64,000 nt of DNA from Dermatemys mawii (GCA_007922305.1 ML677385.1:7342336-7406335); one strand, 5' to 3'. Counted from the stretch's first letter, positions 30,354 through 42,936 are shown. Notes: generated by a model not told the origin, from the letters alone. Program-made: numbers and translations.

Positions 30354-32404
30354 CTGCCGAACAACAATAATATACATTCCATAAGCATTGAGCCATACAA
30401 TAGCAATCTTATTTTTGTCAGTCTGAAGTGGCACCATTACAGTCTAATTCCCATAACCCAAAAGAACACTATGGGTACATGACCACTTATTAAATATTTT
30501 TATTATAATTAATCAGCACTGGGGACTCTTTGTGTTCGGCATAATACAAAGGGAAATGACAATGTAAACCCTGCATACAACTTACGCTTTTAATTTAAGG
30601 GGAAAAGTGGGGAAGGAAGGGTAACGGGAGGCAAGGAATACAATCAAATATATCCATTTTTCAAAATGATCTACACACAGTTTTTATACAAATATAGCTT
30701 TGTTAGTTAGGAGCATAACTCATCTGACAAAACTATAATGGTACAAACCTCAGCCTGGACACAGTTATACTGGTATAAAAGTACTTAATACCAGTGCAGC
30801 TCATATATATAAATAGCTACAGCTATAACTGCATCCAAACTAGAGTGGTTATACAACTTTTGTGCATAAGCAAGGCCATAGAAAATGTAAGTGCCAATTT
30901 ACTTATTTGCCCCTGAGCCAAGCCATCATAAATTGACTGATTTCTTGTACGTGTCATGGTACAGGTGGTTCGTAAGGAGAAATCTGAAGGAGAAGAAAGG
31001 GTAGAGCCCTTAATGATGAATTCAAGGAAGGCATTCTGTGCAGAAAGAGCAGCACGGAAGAAGGTGCAGAGAGCAGCTGAAAAACACACTGGCATCTAAC
31101 ATGTACAGAAATAAGAATATTGTAATCAAACACATTATTATGCAAGGCACTGGCACAGAAATCAAAGGCGGCAGAATCCTTGCTCCAACTAGCTTTTACT
31201 CTCAGAATATAGAAAGTAGGTAGGAAAAGGGGGAACAACAAAATATTAAGGTGGCCAGCCAGTGATGTAGTGGCTGGCTGCCTGCTGATAATGTAAAGTT
31301 TTTAACACCACAAAGGTAAACAAATTTCTCCTACTCACAATCTGTCTGTTTTGAAATTTTAGAGTGTAAAGTCCTCGGCACACAGACCGTGTTTTCTTTT
31401 TTATTTGGATAGTACCTAGCACATTGTGGATGCTATTGGATATAAATAACAACATAGGTTTGATAGCATATGCTAGCTCATATGAATTTGTGGGTTTTCA
31501 TTGTTAAAAAAAAGACTAGGAATTGTTCTAGCCAAGAATATGGAAAGAGACCCTGTTAAGTTAAGGGGGATGGGAGGAAGTCTACATCGCAATAAAACAA
31601 AACAAAAAACAAAACACAACACACTTTGGTGCATATATTAGTAACTACTAGAGAACCATAGGTAACATGAAGGAAGTTTATCGTGATATCAGTATCTGTA
31701 GACAGAATGCAATGTCTCACCTGTAGCAATCTATCATAGGAGCCACTCGGAAGAGAGCATACCTAAGAAAGGTTCCTGCATTTACAATGTCCCTGACTTT
31801 GCTAAGCATCACACCTGTATAAAATGAAGTAGCAACACACTAACAATTAAAAGCTTTCCTTCCTGCATGCCAGAATCAGGCTAATGGAAATACTGCTTAT
31901 TAGCAATCAGACTGACTATTCTGACTCATTTCTGCAGCTCAAATATGGTTAGCACTTGCAGCTGAACCTCTTTATGCCTGCTGTTGACAGCTGTGTACTC
32001 AGGAAAGGCAGGTTATTCTCTCTCAACAACACAATGTTAACTCACTAACTGATGCTCAGCACAATTGAGATGAACATCCTGAAGCTCAAAGTGAAGTTAA
32101 AGTGATATTTTTATAATCATGGGGAAAAGCATTATTGAGACAACTGAAGGCAATTTTGGCTACTGTCTTCTAGGCATTTGCAGGCACGTTTTTCCATTAA
32201 GTTTTTTCCACATTATCAATTAAAATATATGCATAGTAAATATTTAAGCCACTAGTCAATCAGTTTCACAGATAGTACTCTAAGTGCGGGAGAATAAAAA
32301 ACAGAACAAGAAACTATCTTGATGGACAGAGTGAATCTCAAAAGTTTGCCAATCTGTAGTTAGTCCAGTTAAAAAAAAAAACCTGCGTAACATGTAATAG
32401 GGGA

Positions 32405-32720
32405 TTTATATCTATCTATATACAGAGAAAGTAATATCTTTTGTTGGCCCATTCTATGTTGGTAAGAGAGAGAGATGCTTTTGAGCTACACAGAGCTTTT
32501 CTCTCACTCTCACCAAGAGAAGCTGACCCAAGAAAAAATATTGTCTCATCCACCCTGTCTCTCTAATATCCTGGGACCAACAACGCTACAACTACGCTGC
32601 ATATATCTGTATACACATAGAAGCAAGGTCGGAAAAGTAATATCTTTTCCTGGACCAACTTCTCTTCGTGAGAGAGACAAGATTTTGAATTATTCAGAGC
32701 TCTTCTCCAGGTATGGGAAA
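32405..32720. repeat. Direct pair of a dispersed repeat
   Basis: gtaatatcttttgttggcc..gagagagatgctttt..cagagcttttctc near 32430-32510 recurs as gtaatatcttttcctggacc..gagagagacaagatttt..cagagctcttctc near 32637-32708. Two diverged copies in the same orientation, about 205 bp apart, both of a common amniote repeat whose family I cannot name with certainty. Confidence 0.55.
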
Positions 32721-32877
32721 GGTACTCTAAGCATCACAGGTAAATGCAAGGTGGAACAGATTGTTTAGCATAAGTAGTCAACACATATTCTAAGGGACCA
32801 TTCAAGGTGAAGTGGCTCATTAACTCCCCTGTAGTCATAGAACAAAGCCTGCTCTCTTGTGCGTGCGCGCACTCTCG

Positions 32878-32880
32878 CAC

Positions 32881-32918
<38 letters not shown>
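32878..32918. repeat. (TC)n(AC)n microsatellite
   Basis: Eleven TC units (32881-32902) followed by an AC run to 32918; preceded by GCGCGC-type alternation (potential Z-DNA). Confidence 0.95.
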
Positions 32919-33423
32919 TTCAGGAAACACTTAAGTGTCAGGTGGGATTAAGTTAAAATAGGAAATCACAGTCAGTGCTAGTACAAAGGCTGCAGTCATT
33001 GCAAAATCTAAGATCAGACAAATCTCAAGGATAGTGATCCTCCTGAAAACATTAATGAAAGATAATTATTATTACATAATTCTCAGATCAATGTGTGTGC
33101 ACAGGGCAGAAACTAGTCTCTTCCATCCCTCTGTCACTAGTTGCTGTTTCGATTTGCTGTATACTGTTGGAATCAGCTGTTCTTCCCTCTCTGCTAGTGG
33201 TTGTTCTTAAGATTTCTCATAGGTGTCCTTGCTTCCTCAAACTAGTTGGTTTCCACATAAAAGCTTCATGTGGGAGTCTGGGTGTTGGCAACTGGAGTAT
33301 TTGCCCCAAATACGCTCAATACTTCCTTCTGATTCTAATGGAGATAAGCTGCTTGCCGGTGATCTGTTTCATCTTTTCATTGGTGCTAAAGTCTCTCCGT
33401 CCGATGCCCAGAATCTTTTGACA

Positions 33424-33727
33424 CATAGGTCAGGTCTACACTGCGGTGCGGGGGTTTGACCTAAGATACGCAACTTCAGCTATGCAAATAGCGTAGCTGA
33501 AATCAACATATCTTAGGTCAACTTACCTGGGCGTCCTCACGGCAGCAAGTCAACTGCTGCTGCTCCTCCATAGACTCTGCTTCTGCCTCTCACGGCAGTG
33601 GAGTTCCAGAGTCGATGGGAAGAGTGCTTGGGGATCAATTTATCACGTCTACACTAGATGCAATAAATTAATCCCTGATAGATTGATCACTGCCTGCCGA
33701 TCCGGCGGGTAGTGTAGACGTACCCTT
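33424..33727. mobile_element. About 300-bp MITE with gtctacact ends
   Basis: Left end ggtcaggtctacactgcggt, right end gggtagtgtagacgtaccct: imperfect inverted copies. Inner tgacctaagatacgcaactt / tatcttaggtca is also palindromic. Inserted in the RTE fossil between two conserved coding blocks. Superfamily uncertain. Confidence 0.72.
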
Positions 33728-33945
33728 AATTTCCAAGCATCTAGTATTTTATCTAACATTTTAATAGCTCACCAGCTCTCGTAGCTGCATGCTAGCACTG
33801 AGATTTCATTTAAGTTGAACATTCTCAGTTTTGTTTTGGTAATGTACATCTTTAATTTCCATAGTTTGTCAAGTTTAGTGACTACTGTGGATGCCTTTCC
33901 TAGTCTTGAGTCACTTCTTTCCTGAGGTCTCGCTTGACTAGTATA

Positions 33946-34068
33946 TAGGGTTGCCAACCCCCTAAGATTGTCTTGGAATCTCCAGGAACTAAAGAGTAAT
34001 CTTTAATTGAAGATTATGTCATATGATGAAACTTCCTGGAATACGTCCAACCAAAATTGGCAACCCTA
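33946..34068 (-). mobile_element. 123-bp hAT-like MITE with perfect 8-bp target duplication, inside RTE
   Basis: Inverted ends tagggttgccaa and ttggcaaccctact (element part ...accctA), flanked by ctagtata at 33938-33945 and 34069-34076 (identical). Same family as 18484-18607 but reversed. It splits the RTE reading frame, so it is younger than that LINE. Confidence 0.88.
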
Positions 34069-34455
34069 CTAGTATAGTACTGCCCAGGTAAATGAACGTT
34101 CCTACTTTCTTCATGTTTTTGCCTTCTATTATGATATTACTGCTTGATGTCTGGATTTCAAGAATGTTTGTTTTGATGTAACAGATTTTCAGCCCTGCTT
34201 GGCCTTTGCAAAGGCATCTGCCCTCACAGGTTCTCAGGAGTGTTGCTCAATAGCACGATATCATCAGCAAAGTCTAGGTCTTCTAGGCATTTGCCATTAC
34301 CCATGACATGCCAGTGTTTGTGTTGCTAACGCACATCTTCATTATTCAGTCTATGGTGATGCAAAACAATAGCAGAGATGTGCCAGCATCCACAATGAAC
34401 CACTCCATTTGGTTTTTCACCCTTTCATAACATTTTGCTTCACTGTACGATGCTG

Positions 34456-34456
<1 letters not shown>

Positions 34457-34491
<35 letters not shown>

Positions 34492-34501
34492 CGACGACGA
34501 C
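34457..34501. repeat. (GAT)n/(GAC)n microsatellite in the RTE fossil
   Basis: About ten GAT units followed by GAC units. It begins where the LINE frame reads a Lys-Val-Val-type helix, so it probably expanded from coding sequence. It creates meaningless poly-Ser/poly-Ile frames on the minus strand. Confidence 0.93.
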
Positions 34502-35369
34502 TTTAGCTGGAATTCCACAAGACTGAAGAATATTCTGCAATGTATGCCTATAAAAGCTGTCAAATAACTTTTGAAAAAATATCTACGAAATTGGTAAGGG
34601 GAAGTCTGGCACTGTATTTGTTTGTCTACTACAGTCCTCAGTGTGAATATCTGAACCACATATGATCACTTGGGCCTAAATCCAATCTGTTCTTCCCTAA
34701 GCATTTCATCCACTGTCTCTTTCATTGTGTGCAGTTGTAGTATTTGCAATAAAGAAGATTTTCCCTACAAAGAGAGCAGTGTGACTCCTCTCCAATTGTT
34801 ACAGTCAGTAAGATCACCCTTTTGGGCAGTCTGACAATTAACCCATGTTCCCAATGGTCGATGGGTAGTCTCTTTTTCTGAGATTTCACTGAAGAGCTTT
34901 GCCAGTTTCCTTAGTCTGGTAATGTCATGTGCACTTAGCATTTTTGCTGTTATTTGATCATCAACCTCAGCTCTGTTGTTTTTCAGCATCTTGATTGCAG
35001 CCTGTGCTTCTGACATCTCTATTGGACTGATGTGGAAATCAGGATAATTAGCTGCTATAAAACATTGTAAGGCAATTTTGGAATGAGAAACCTCCATAAA
35101 TGTTAGGAATTTGTACTAATTAAGCATCAGTAAGAGCAATTTCATTGATCACATTGCCCTGCTAAATGACTGATGGGGGTTATATCTTTTACCCAACACA
35201 AGAGAACTATGTGAAATACAATTGTACTAAAAGACTGTATTCCTGCCAAGCACCTTCAATACCTGCACACACACATCTTCGCTTGTAAACAGATGTCTTG
35301 TAACAGCTATCGGTTCTTTATCAGGTCCCGACATTTTTTTTTTAAAAGCAACAAAGCAGAGATTAACGT

Positions 35370-36130
35370 AAGAATATTTGTAACAGGGGGGCTTGGAAGG
35401 CCAGTTGGCCTACTGGTTGGAGTGCAAGACTTCCTGCCCCCTGCTTCTGTGGTCAGGGTGCCTCAATCTTTAAAGAGGGAGGGTAGTGGGACCCAGGCCC
35501 TCCCACTCCATGGCCCTGTGTAAGTCAACTGCTGAGTAGAGGAACTCTCACGGGGGGAGTCTATGTCCGCTGCCCTGGGCTACTTCCTACTGTTTCCCCT
35601 TCAGTTTGGGATGTGGCCCCTATAGTACAGGTTCCTGTGATGCTTGTCTCTAATATTGCCCCCATGAGGATCCTGGGCGGTGTCCTGCTGCAGACCCTGC
35701 TTCCTCTGGCAGGGCAGTCATAAGTTTAGCGGGGCAGGAACCCCTCAAGGCCTCAGTGCTTTGGACACCCAGGTTCCTTGTAAGCTGGGTGCTCCTATAC
35801 CTCTTTCTCTGCCTCTTTTGGCCAGGCATATGGTGCTTGGTTCATGGTGGCTACTTTGGATAGCAGGCTAGTGAGCCTTCCCTCAGGTAGGGAAGCAGCT
35901 AACTTCTGCCTCTTTGACAACCATCCCGAAACTGAGCCATACTCCCTCCTAATCTCTCCCCTCCAGGCCTGGAAGTGGCTGCATGTGGAACGAGGTGAGG
36001 CCAGCTGGACCCAAAGGCTCTCTTCAACCCCTTACATGCTGACAGGCAGTTTCTCTGCTTCACTACACTGTTGTTCAAAAATCAGGACACGTTTGGAAAT
36101 GTGAGGAGAGCACCTGACTGCGATGGAACC
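35370..36130. repeat. Probable dispersed GC-richer repeat
   Basis: ggaaggccagttggcctact, gcaagacttcctgccccctg, tggtcagggtgcctcaatct and similar lines resemble a repeat I associate with turtles. No ends or duplications defined. Confidence 0.3.
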
Positions 36131-37121
36131 GCTCAGCAACCTAGCATTTGCGCAACAGAGATTCGTTAGTACTACAGATCAAGCTTGTCCTGAATGAAGG
36201 AGAGAAATCTTTGGAAAGACTCACTATCCCAGAAGAAACACCACACCAATATCCTTCCCCAGAACAGAAGTTCATTTATGGGAAGAAAGGAGAGGGTCCT
36301 TCCTCTCATTCACTCTGCCGTCATGCGTAGGCCCTGCCAGGGAAGGCTGATATGGCACTCTCGAATATGGTAATACCTCTCTGAAGAAAAAGGTGGTGTT
36401 TCCTCTCAGGGCCTTAGAGAGCTTAGCACAGCATCCAATTCTCAACTGACCCTTTGATCACTAATCCTGGACAAAGGTACAAAAAGACATTTAAAAAGCT
36501 AGACCCAGAAACCGCTTGGATGTTCCCTTTCATGCCCAGTACCAGCCAGAGGAGCTTTGGGAGCAGCTTTAAAGTCCCACCTGCCTGGAGCTCTGCACAG
36601 TACCCTCTACAGAAGCAGGTCCTTCACACCTGTACCAGGCTCCTGAGGTCAACAAAGCCTTCAAACTTGAACTCCTGTGACTCAGTTTCTCTCAGCTGGT
36701 TGCTTACCTGCCTCTCCTGTCAAATTCCTTCTGCTATCCTCTCACTATTTTCCTTCAGTATTTCCCTTCACAGCATCCCTTGGGTTAATTTAAAATCTTG
36801 TGGAAACTTATGGATGTGGATGTGCCATTACATCTTAAGTTGTAATTGTTAACATTTAAGTAATAACGGTCAATAACAGAACAATTTAGAATGAGAAAAA
36901 TGTTTATCAATCCAAAAACCAGGTCACTGATAGTGAGTTTAACAAATTTCATTATGGTGAGAGACTGTCACTTGTCATAACAAGATTAAGGAATAAATAG
37001 CATTATCTTTGGCAGGCTTAGCCTTGCAAGCTGATCAGATGTTCACTGTGGTGTGTATGGTTGTGAGGTCAGTGATGTCTGAAGGGGAGATGTGCGTAGT
37101 TAGTAGCATTGCCACATTTAC

Positions 37122-37278
37122 CTTGCCATAATCTGAAGTCATGCTGCGTGTGCTCAGTGCTGGAGACCTCGGATGGACTGGAGTGGAGGCATTGCTTCGG
37201 TACCCAGAGCTCACTGTGCCTTTCATGTTGCCGGGAAGGGTCTCTGGGTCATTGTTGTTCAGCGAAAGAGTGCTCCCC
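37122..37278 (-). CDS. SYTL5: Slp-family gene exon: Ser/Thr/Pro-rich linker
   Basis: 157-bp exon, acceptor ...CGTCTCCTCAG, donor GTAAAT, phase 2 to phase 0. The split codon with the preceding exon gives Arg, then GSTLSLNNNDPETLPG, a run of Ser/Thr/Pro (SNASTPVHPRSPALS), and ends MTSDYGK. No fold is recognisable; this is an intrinsically disordered linker. It is open throughout and both splice sites match consensus. It may carry proline-directed phosphorylation sites (inference only). Confidence 0.88.
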
Positions 37279-39129
37279 CTGAGGAGACGGGACAAACAGA
37301 TCCCTGCTTTCAAAACACTGGCAACACAGCAAGTGGGAAAAATAGGAAACAAAGTTTACTAGAACTATCTTGTACCATCTACCCTACACATGATCTATTC
37401 CAGCGATGGATGAGCTACAAATACCAGATGGAAACTATGAATCTATATCTGGTGGCATGGAAGGGAAGAATTAGGTGATGGTAGGTTGGAGATATTGTCT
37501 GTATACATTGCTTGATGCATTTGTTCTCAGAATTAGGAACATTTTAAACATGTCTCTGGCATACAGCATTAATGTAATCCAAGAACTGCACAAGATTTGT
37601 TTTCCTGCCTGTTTATTTCATAAGTACTCTTAGCTCCAGCAGCTGATTTATTGGTTCTGCAATGGCATTCCCCATCACTCTCCTCTTTGCTTTGCAATAG
37701 AAGTTACTGAAACATGATGCACCTGCAGATTCTTTCAGTGCCAACAGACACTCCAGGTGAGTCAGCTGACTCAACTGGTCCAAACCTCTCCCTCTGTTTG
37801 TCTGTCCGCTCCTCAGGCAGGACAGTGCTCTGTACTGTCCCAGTTACCTTGTACTAAGAGTTCCTGGCCTGAACAGGCCAGCAATTCCCACATGATTCAG
37901 CTCACTAGTGAAATCACACCATTTATTTTTTTTTTTACAATCTTATAGTCAATCAACAAAACTGACAGAAAGAAACGGCGTTCAGAATACAGGAATCTGA
38001 TTATTAATACTCAGCAGTGTTATCATCTCTAAATGGGCACTAATACAGTAACTCCAGTCCCTGCCACCAAAAAAACCTGATCATAGGAGAGAGTGGGATA
38101 ACAAAAAAAAGGTGACGGAGGGAAAACATTGCTGAACTGAACTGACATTTTCACCCACATAAACAAAATGCCCTAGTCTGCTTAATAAATCTTCAGGGGT
38201 ACGTTGGCAGTCCCTTAATGCTAGACATGACACATGAGGGACACCTTTGCTTGGTTTATCCTGTCATATCATGTTTTGAATAACTACACTGAAAACCCCT
38301 TTTGTCACATTGGAGACTTTTATAAGAGCTACTGCTGAACTGAGGAACAAAACTGTTGACTGACAGCTCATGTCCCTTTAGTAACTTAAGTCAGAATATA
38401 GATTAATGAGACCAGACTGAACATATCTTATTGGGAGAGTTTAATGCCCCTTAATAAGAAAAGCACTTTGATGGCTTATCTGTGAATGTAAGACTAAAAT
38501 ACTCTGTTATCCCAAAGAAAATTAAATATTTTAGGAACAGCGAGGTGACTTATGTACTGAAGACACCTGGATTTTAGTTCAGAGATGGCTCCATTATCTT
38601 TACGTATTTGTGAAAAGTTCACATGAAAGAATAATTTTTAGGGTTCTCTCCCCCTCACTGACTCAGTACTGCTAGGAACGAAAGCTAAAACTATTCTGTG
38701 TCAACTGTATTCTAGTGTTGCTGTTGGGTTTGGATTCTCAGACCTCTCAACTTTCAAACTTGCAATACAAAATAACCAGAATGTCACACCATAACTGAAA
38801 GATTGTAATGGATTTTAACTAATAAACCTGCTCTTTAGGATGTTTTCTCACTATGTGAATTAAAAATAAAAGTTGTTCAAAAAGAAAGCTAGAGAAACAA
38901 ATTCTGTAATGTATAACCATAAGAACATCTAATATGAATCATCAACTGGATTTGAAACCAGGACTTTCAGACACGCAATAGAGACTTCTGCTACTTGAGC
39001 ATATTTCCTCCTTTATCTCTGTTTCAGTCAACTGCTACAGGGGAATGTGACCTATTTTGCCACTTGTTTACACAACTATTTGCTAGACAGTGGTGAAACA
39101 CTGAGAATCAGGATTTGTTGATTCTGTTC

Positions 39130-39555
39130 CTGGCTCTGGGCATGTCTAAGATGTCAGAAGGTGTAATTTCCAGCTTGAGAAGACATACCCATGCTAGCTC
39201 TAATCTAGCTAGTGTGCTAAAAACAGAAGAACAGTCACTGTGGTGTGGCCAGGGCCCAAATATGCACCTGGCAGGGATGGCCCTAAGGGGGTGTGGGGCC
39301 AGGGTCAAATCAGCCCCCCCTACAAAGTGCAGGGCCCAGAGCAGTCGCCCCAATTTGCCCTATCCATGGGACAGCTCTGCACCTAGAGTCTTGGATGAGA
39401 TCATACTCAGGTGGCTCAACTGTCCTGCAGCTCACACAACTATGGATACACTTCTGTTTTAAGCCTGCTACCTTGAACAGACCACGCATGAGTATTTCTA
39501 CTCAAGCCAGAAATTGCATGTACCAGCACCAGTGTAGACATACCCTGGGAAGGGA
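39130..39555. mobile_element. MITE of the gtctacac type, carrying a second insert
   Basis: Left ctctgggcatgtctaagatg, inner catgctagctctaatctagc, right gtgtagacataccctggga: ends are roughly inverted. A GC-rich block (39255-39380, ggggtgtggggccagggtc..) inside looks like another repeat. Boundaries approximate. Confidence 0.5.
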
Positions 39556-40851
39556 AGCAGTTCTGCAGTTAAAGGAGTTGTTACCAGTGCGTTAGCCAAG
39601 CCCATAGATTGGTGTCATTCAGTCCGAAAGGGCAGGGTGGCTAAGTAAATGAAATTTAGGTCTTGATTTTGGAGACCTTGGTTCTTTTACCATTTATGTC
39701 AGATGTGATCTTCCGCAGCCTCACAGTGAATTGTCAAATATCCATGTATCTTTGTTGGGGTGAGGTAAGCCAGTGGAAGAAGGGAGCTCATGACATCATG
39801 GCTCTCAGACCAGAGGAGCTTTCCCTAAACCAAAGGGAGTGAGAGCATATTCACATTCTTTTCTTCCTTCCCCTTTGTTGACTATTGTTTGGTTTGGCAA
39901 GGCAGCTGAAAAAGGAGGCCAATTTATCAAAAAATGGCAACAGAGAAAAATCCAGGACATCCTTGATGTTTGAAGAAGCTGTTTAAGATTTTTTTTAAGA
40001 TGATGATGATGATGATTATTTTGCAATTCCAAGCAGATGTATAGGATGGTTAAGAGAGATTTTGATACTAATTGTTAAAAAAAAAAAAAAAAAAAAAGTA
40101 CTTAACTCTTTAAATTAACAACAGAGTATACATAATAAATGTACCTTATGTATGTGGCATTGTTACTTTTTTAATCTGATAAAATATGAAGAAGATACTA
40201 TACAGTAAGCATCAACATGAGCTGCTCCTTAGTCATTGCAGACACCACTATCTCAATGAATTCAACCTTTCCTATAGGCAGTGAGGTAATTCAGTCATCC
40301 AGACAGAGTCCCCTCCTGAACACACAGACATGTCAAGATGTGCCTTTAGTAGCTCTATTGATACTGATTTGGATTGTAAAAATTGCCATGCTGAATCAAC
40401 ACTGATCAGAGAAATCCTGAATTTTGCCTCTGGTAGAGGCAACTACCTGATGTCTAGACCAACCTACAGCCTACCAGAGCATTTCTAATGCCCAGGGCCT
40501 GCTTCAACACAATATACTAATGGCCAATTCATTAGCATTTTGTCTTCATGTTTATATCATTTTAGTTTACACAAGTGTGTAAATAGACAGTACTGTACAT
40601 AAAAACAAGCTGTTTAAATACATAGGAAACAAGCTGAATTTAAAATATAAATCAATACAGGTGACTTTACGTCTTATTAAAATATGTAGAATGTGTCTGG
40701 CCCACACAAGGTTGTTGCTCTCAGGTTCATGTTGCCCTCCTCTGTAGTAAGGTTGGGCACCGCTATTTTAGATGAAGCCCAAAGGGAAAAGTACTATTGA
40801 AGGTTCGGATGAGTACCTGTAAGTTTGTCCTCATGTTTAACTCCCCCCACC

Positions 40852-41110
40852 CAGGATATGTCTACCCTGCAGGTGAAGGTGAAATTGCAGCCCAGTAGAC
40901 ACACTCATGCTAGCTTTAACCTGGTCAGAACAGATAGCTATAGTAGTGTAGACATGCCAGCATGGACTAGAAACCAGACCAGAAGTCTGCTAGGGTCTCT
41001 GGACATGTACTCTGGTTGCTAGCCAGTGCTGCCACATCTACACTACCTTTGCCACCCATAATTAAAGATAGCACAGGTACGCCTACTTGTGCTATAATCA
41101 CACCTTAACT
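40852..41110. mobile_element. MITE of the gtctacac type
   Basis: Begins ggatatgtctaccctgcagg and ends near caccatagacatagtc; inner catgctagctttaacctgg matches the other members in the window. Possibly two overlapping copies. Confidence 0.45.
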
Positions 41111-41327
41111 TGCACCATAGACATAGTCTAAGGCTACATCTACACAAGCTCAGGGTGTGAGTCCCTTGCTAGTGCACACGTATGCACACTAGCTCTGACT
41201 GAGCTAGTACAAGTATAAATTACAGTGTAGCCACAAATCAAGAATCAGAGGGGTAGCCATGTTAGTCTGGAATTGCAGAAGTGACAAAGAGTCCTGTGGC
41301 ACTGTAAAGACTAACTAAAAGTATTAA

Positions 41328-41364
41328 AGCATAAGCTTTTGTGGGCTAATACCCACTTCATCGG
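41328..41364 (-). ncRNA. Hammerhead-ribozyme-like fold in the element's 3' end
   Basis: Minus strand reads CCGATGA, A, stem GTGGG/CCCAC with loop TATTAG-like, then AAAA GC-TTAT-GC-T. Compared with the hammerhead core (CUGAUGA..GAAA) it has C for U4 and A for G12, and an extra A before stem II, so this copy is probably inactive. Hammerhead motifs are known from Penelope-like elements (established knowledge). Confidence 0.5.
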
Positions 41365-41464
41365 ATGCATGCAGTGGAAGTATCCAGGGGCAGGTATAAA
41401 TAGGTAGGCAAGAACCAGGTTAAAGATAACAGGATAATGAGGCTGAACCAGCTGTTATCTCTAA

Positions 41465-42886
41465 TCAGGGAGGGTGGTGTATTCCTCTAGCAGCTGAACT
41501 GAAGGTGTGAACAGCAAGAGAAGAGAAACTGCTCTTGTAGTTAGCTAGCCATTCAAAATCTCTATTCAGTCCCAAATTGATTGTGTCAAATTTGCAAATG
41601 AATTGCAACTCTGCAGTTTCTCTTTGCAGTCTGGTCTTAAAGTTTTTTTGCTGCAAAATGCTGACCTTTAAGTCTTTCATGGTGTGTGCAGGGAGATTGA
41701 AGTGTTCTCCTACAGGTTTTTGTATATTGCCATTCCTGATATCTGATTTGTGTCCATTTATCCTTTTTCGTAGGGACTGTCCAGTTTGATCGATGTAAAT
41801 AGCAGAGGGACATTGCGGGCACATAATGGCATATATTACATTGGTAGATGTGCAGGTGTATGAACCAGTGATGGTATGGCTGATCTGGTTAGGTCCTGTG
41901 ATGGTATTGCTGGTGTAGATATGTGGGCAGAGTTGGCATCGAGGTTTGTTGCATGGATTGGTTCCTGAGTTAGAGGAGTTATGGCACGGCGTGCTGTTGC
42001 TGGTGAGAATATGCTTGAGGTTGGCGGGTTGTCTGTGGGCCAGGACTGGCCTGCCTCCCAAGGCCTGTGAAAGAGAGTGATTGTTGTCCAGGATGGGTTG
42101 TAGATCACTCATGATGCGTTGGAGAGATTTCAATTGAGGACTGTAGGTGATGACCAGTGGTGTTCTGGTGTTTTCTTTTTTGGGCTTGTCTTGCAGCAGC
42201 AGGCTTCTGGGTACACGTCTGGCTCTGTTGATCTGTGTCCTTATTTCCTTGTGCGGGTATTGTAGTTTTGAGAAAGCTTGGTGAAGATCTTGTAGGTGCT
42301 GTTCTCTGTCTGAGGGGTTGGAGCAAATACGATTGTACCTCAGTGCTTGGCTGTAGACAATGGATCGTGTGGTGTGCCCGAGATGGAAGCTGGTGGCATG
42401 AAGGTAGGCATAGCTGTTGGTAGGTTTTCGGTATAGGGTGGTGTTGATGTGGCCGTCATTAATTTGCACCGTGGTGTCTAGAAAGTGGACCTCTCGTGTA
42501 GACTGGTCCAGGCTGAGATGGATGGGGTGGCGGCTGTTGAAATCATGGTGGAATTTTTCCAGAGTTTCTTTCCCATGGGTCCAGATGATGAAGATGTCAT
42601 CAATGTAGCGTAGATAGAGGAGGGGCGTGAGTGAATGAGAGTTGAGGAAGCGTTGTTCCAGGTCAGCCATAAAGATGTTGGCATACTGTGGGGCCATGCG
42701 GGTGCCCAGAGCGGTGCCACTGGTATGGAGGTAAATATTGTCATCAAATTTGAAATAATTGTGTGTGAGGATAAAGTCACAGAGCTTAGCAACCACTTGT
42801 GCTGTGTCATCATCAGGGATACTATTCCTGACAGCTTGTATTCCATCTCTGTGTGGGATGTTTGTGTAGAGAGCTTCTACATCCAT
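41465..42886 (-). pseudogene. Penelope-like RT core and GIY-YIG endonuclease (473 codons open)
   Basis: Longest open frame in the window. Residues 2-12 DVEALYTNIPH (RT motif A), about 57-72 GTALGTRMAPQYANIF (motif B), 92-100 LRYIDDIFI (catalytic YIDD), then HFLDTTV and YRKPTNSYAYLHATSFH. Further on there is a Cys/His cluster CNKPRCQLCPHIY and the endonuclease block VIYAIMCPQC..AIYIDQTGQSLRKRINGH. Canonical members read YVG/YIG where this copy has YID, so the nuclease looks damaged. The start Met is an internal residue; the real protein begins upstream, where stops and frameshifts break it. Not a host gene. Confidence 0.92.
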
Positions 42887-42936
42887 GGTGACTAGGATGG
42901 TGTTTTATGGAAGGTCACCAATGCATTGTAGTTTTC

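Larger units (their letters stand above)
33100..35110 (-). pseudogene. Fossil RTE-clade LINE (reverse transcriptase), interrupted
   Basis: Minus-strand pieces follow RT order. 35095-34765: AAIKMLKNNRAEVDDQI, then CNNWRGVTLLS. About 34650-34500: an IFTLRTVVDK segment and the helix up to the trinucleotide repeat. About 34290-34240: LEDLDFADDIVLLS (catalytic F-A-D-D). 33950-33760: LGKASTVVTKLDKLW and TKTKLRMFNLN. 33420-33110: a C-terminal tail. Many stops and frameshifts; inactive. The wording (DCNNWRG, LDFADD) is that of RTE-type LINEs rather than CR1. Two MITEs sit in it. Confidence 0.78.
30354..37121. other. Large intron in the linker region
   Basis: Contains a duplicated repeat (32405-32720), a TC/AC microsatellite, a fossil RTE LINE with nested MITEs and a GAT microsatellite (33100-35110), and a probable dispersed GC-richer repeat at 35370-36130. 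No exon seen. Confidence 0.5.

Noticed and set aside
34346..34659. Open frames with poly-Ser and poly-Ile runs on the minus strand
   Set aside because: Produced by the GAT microsatellite inside a dead LINE.
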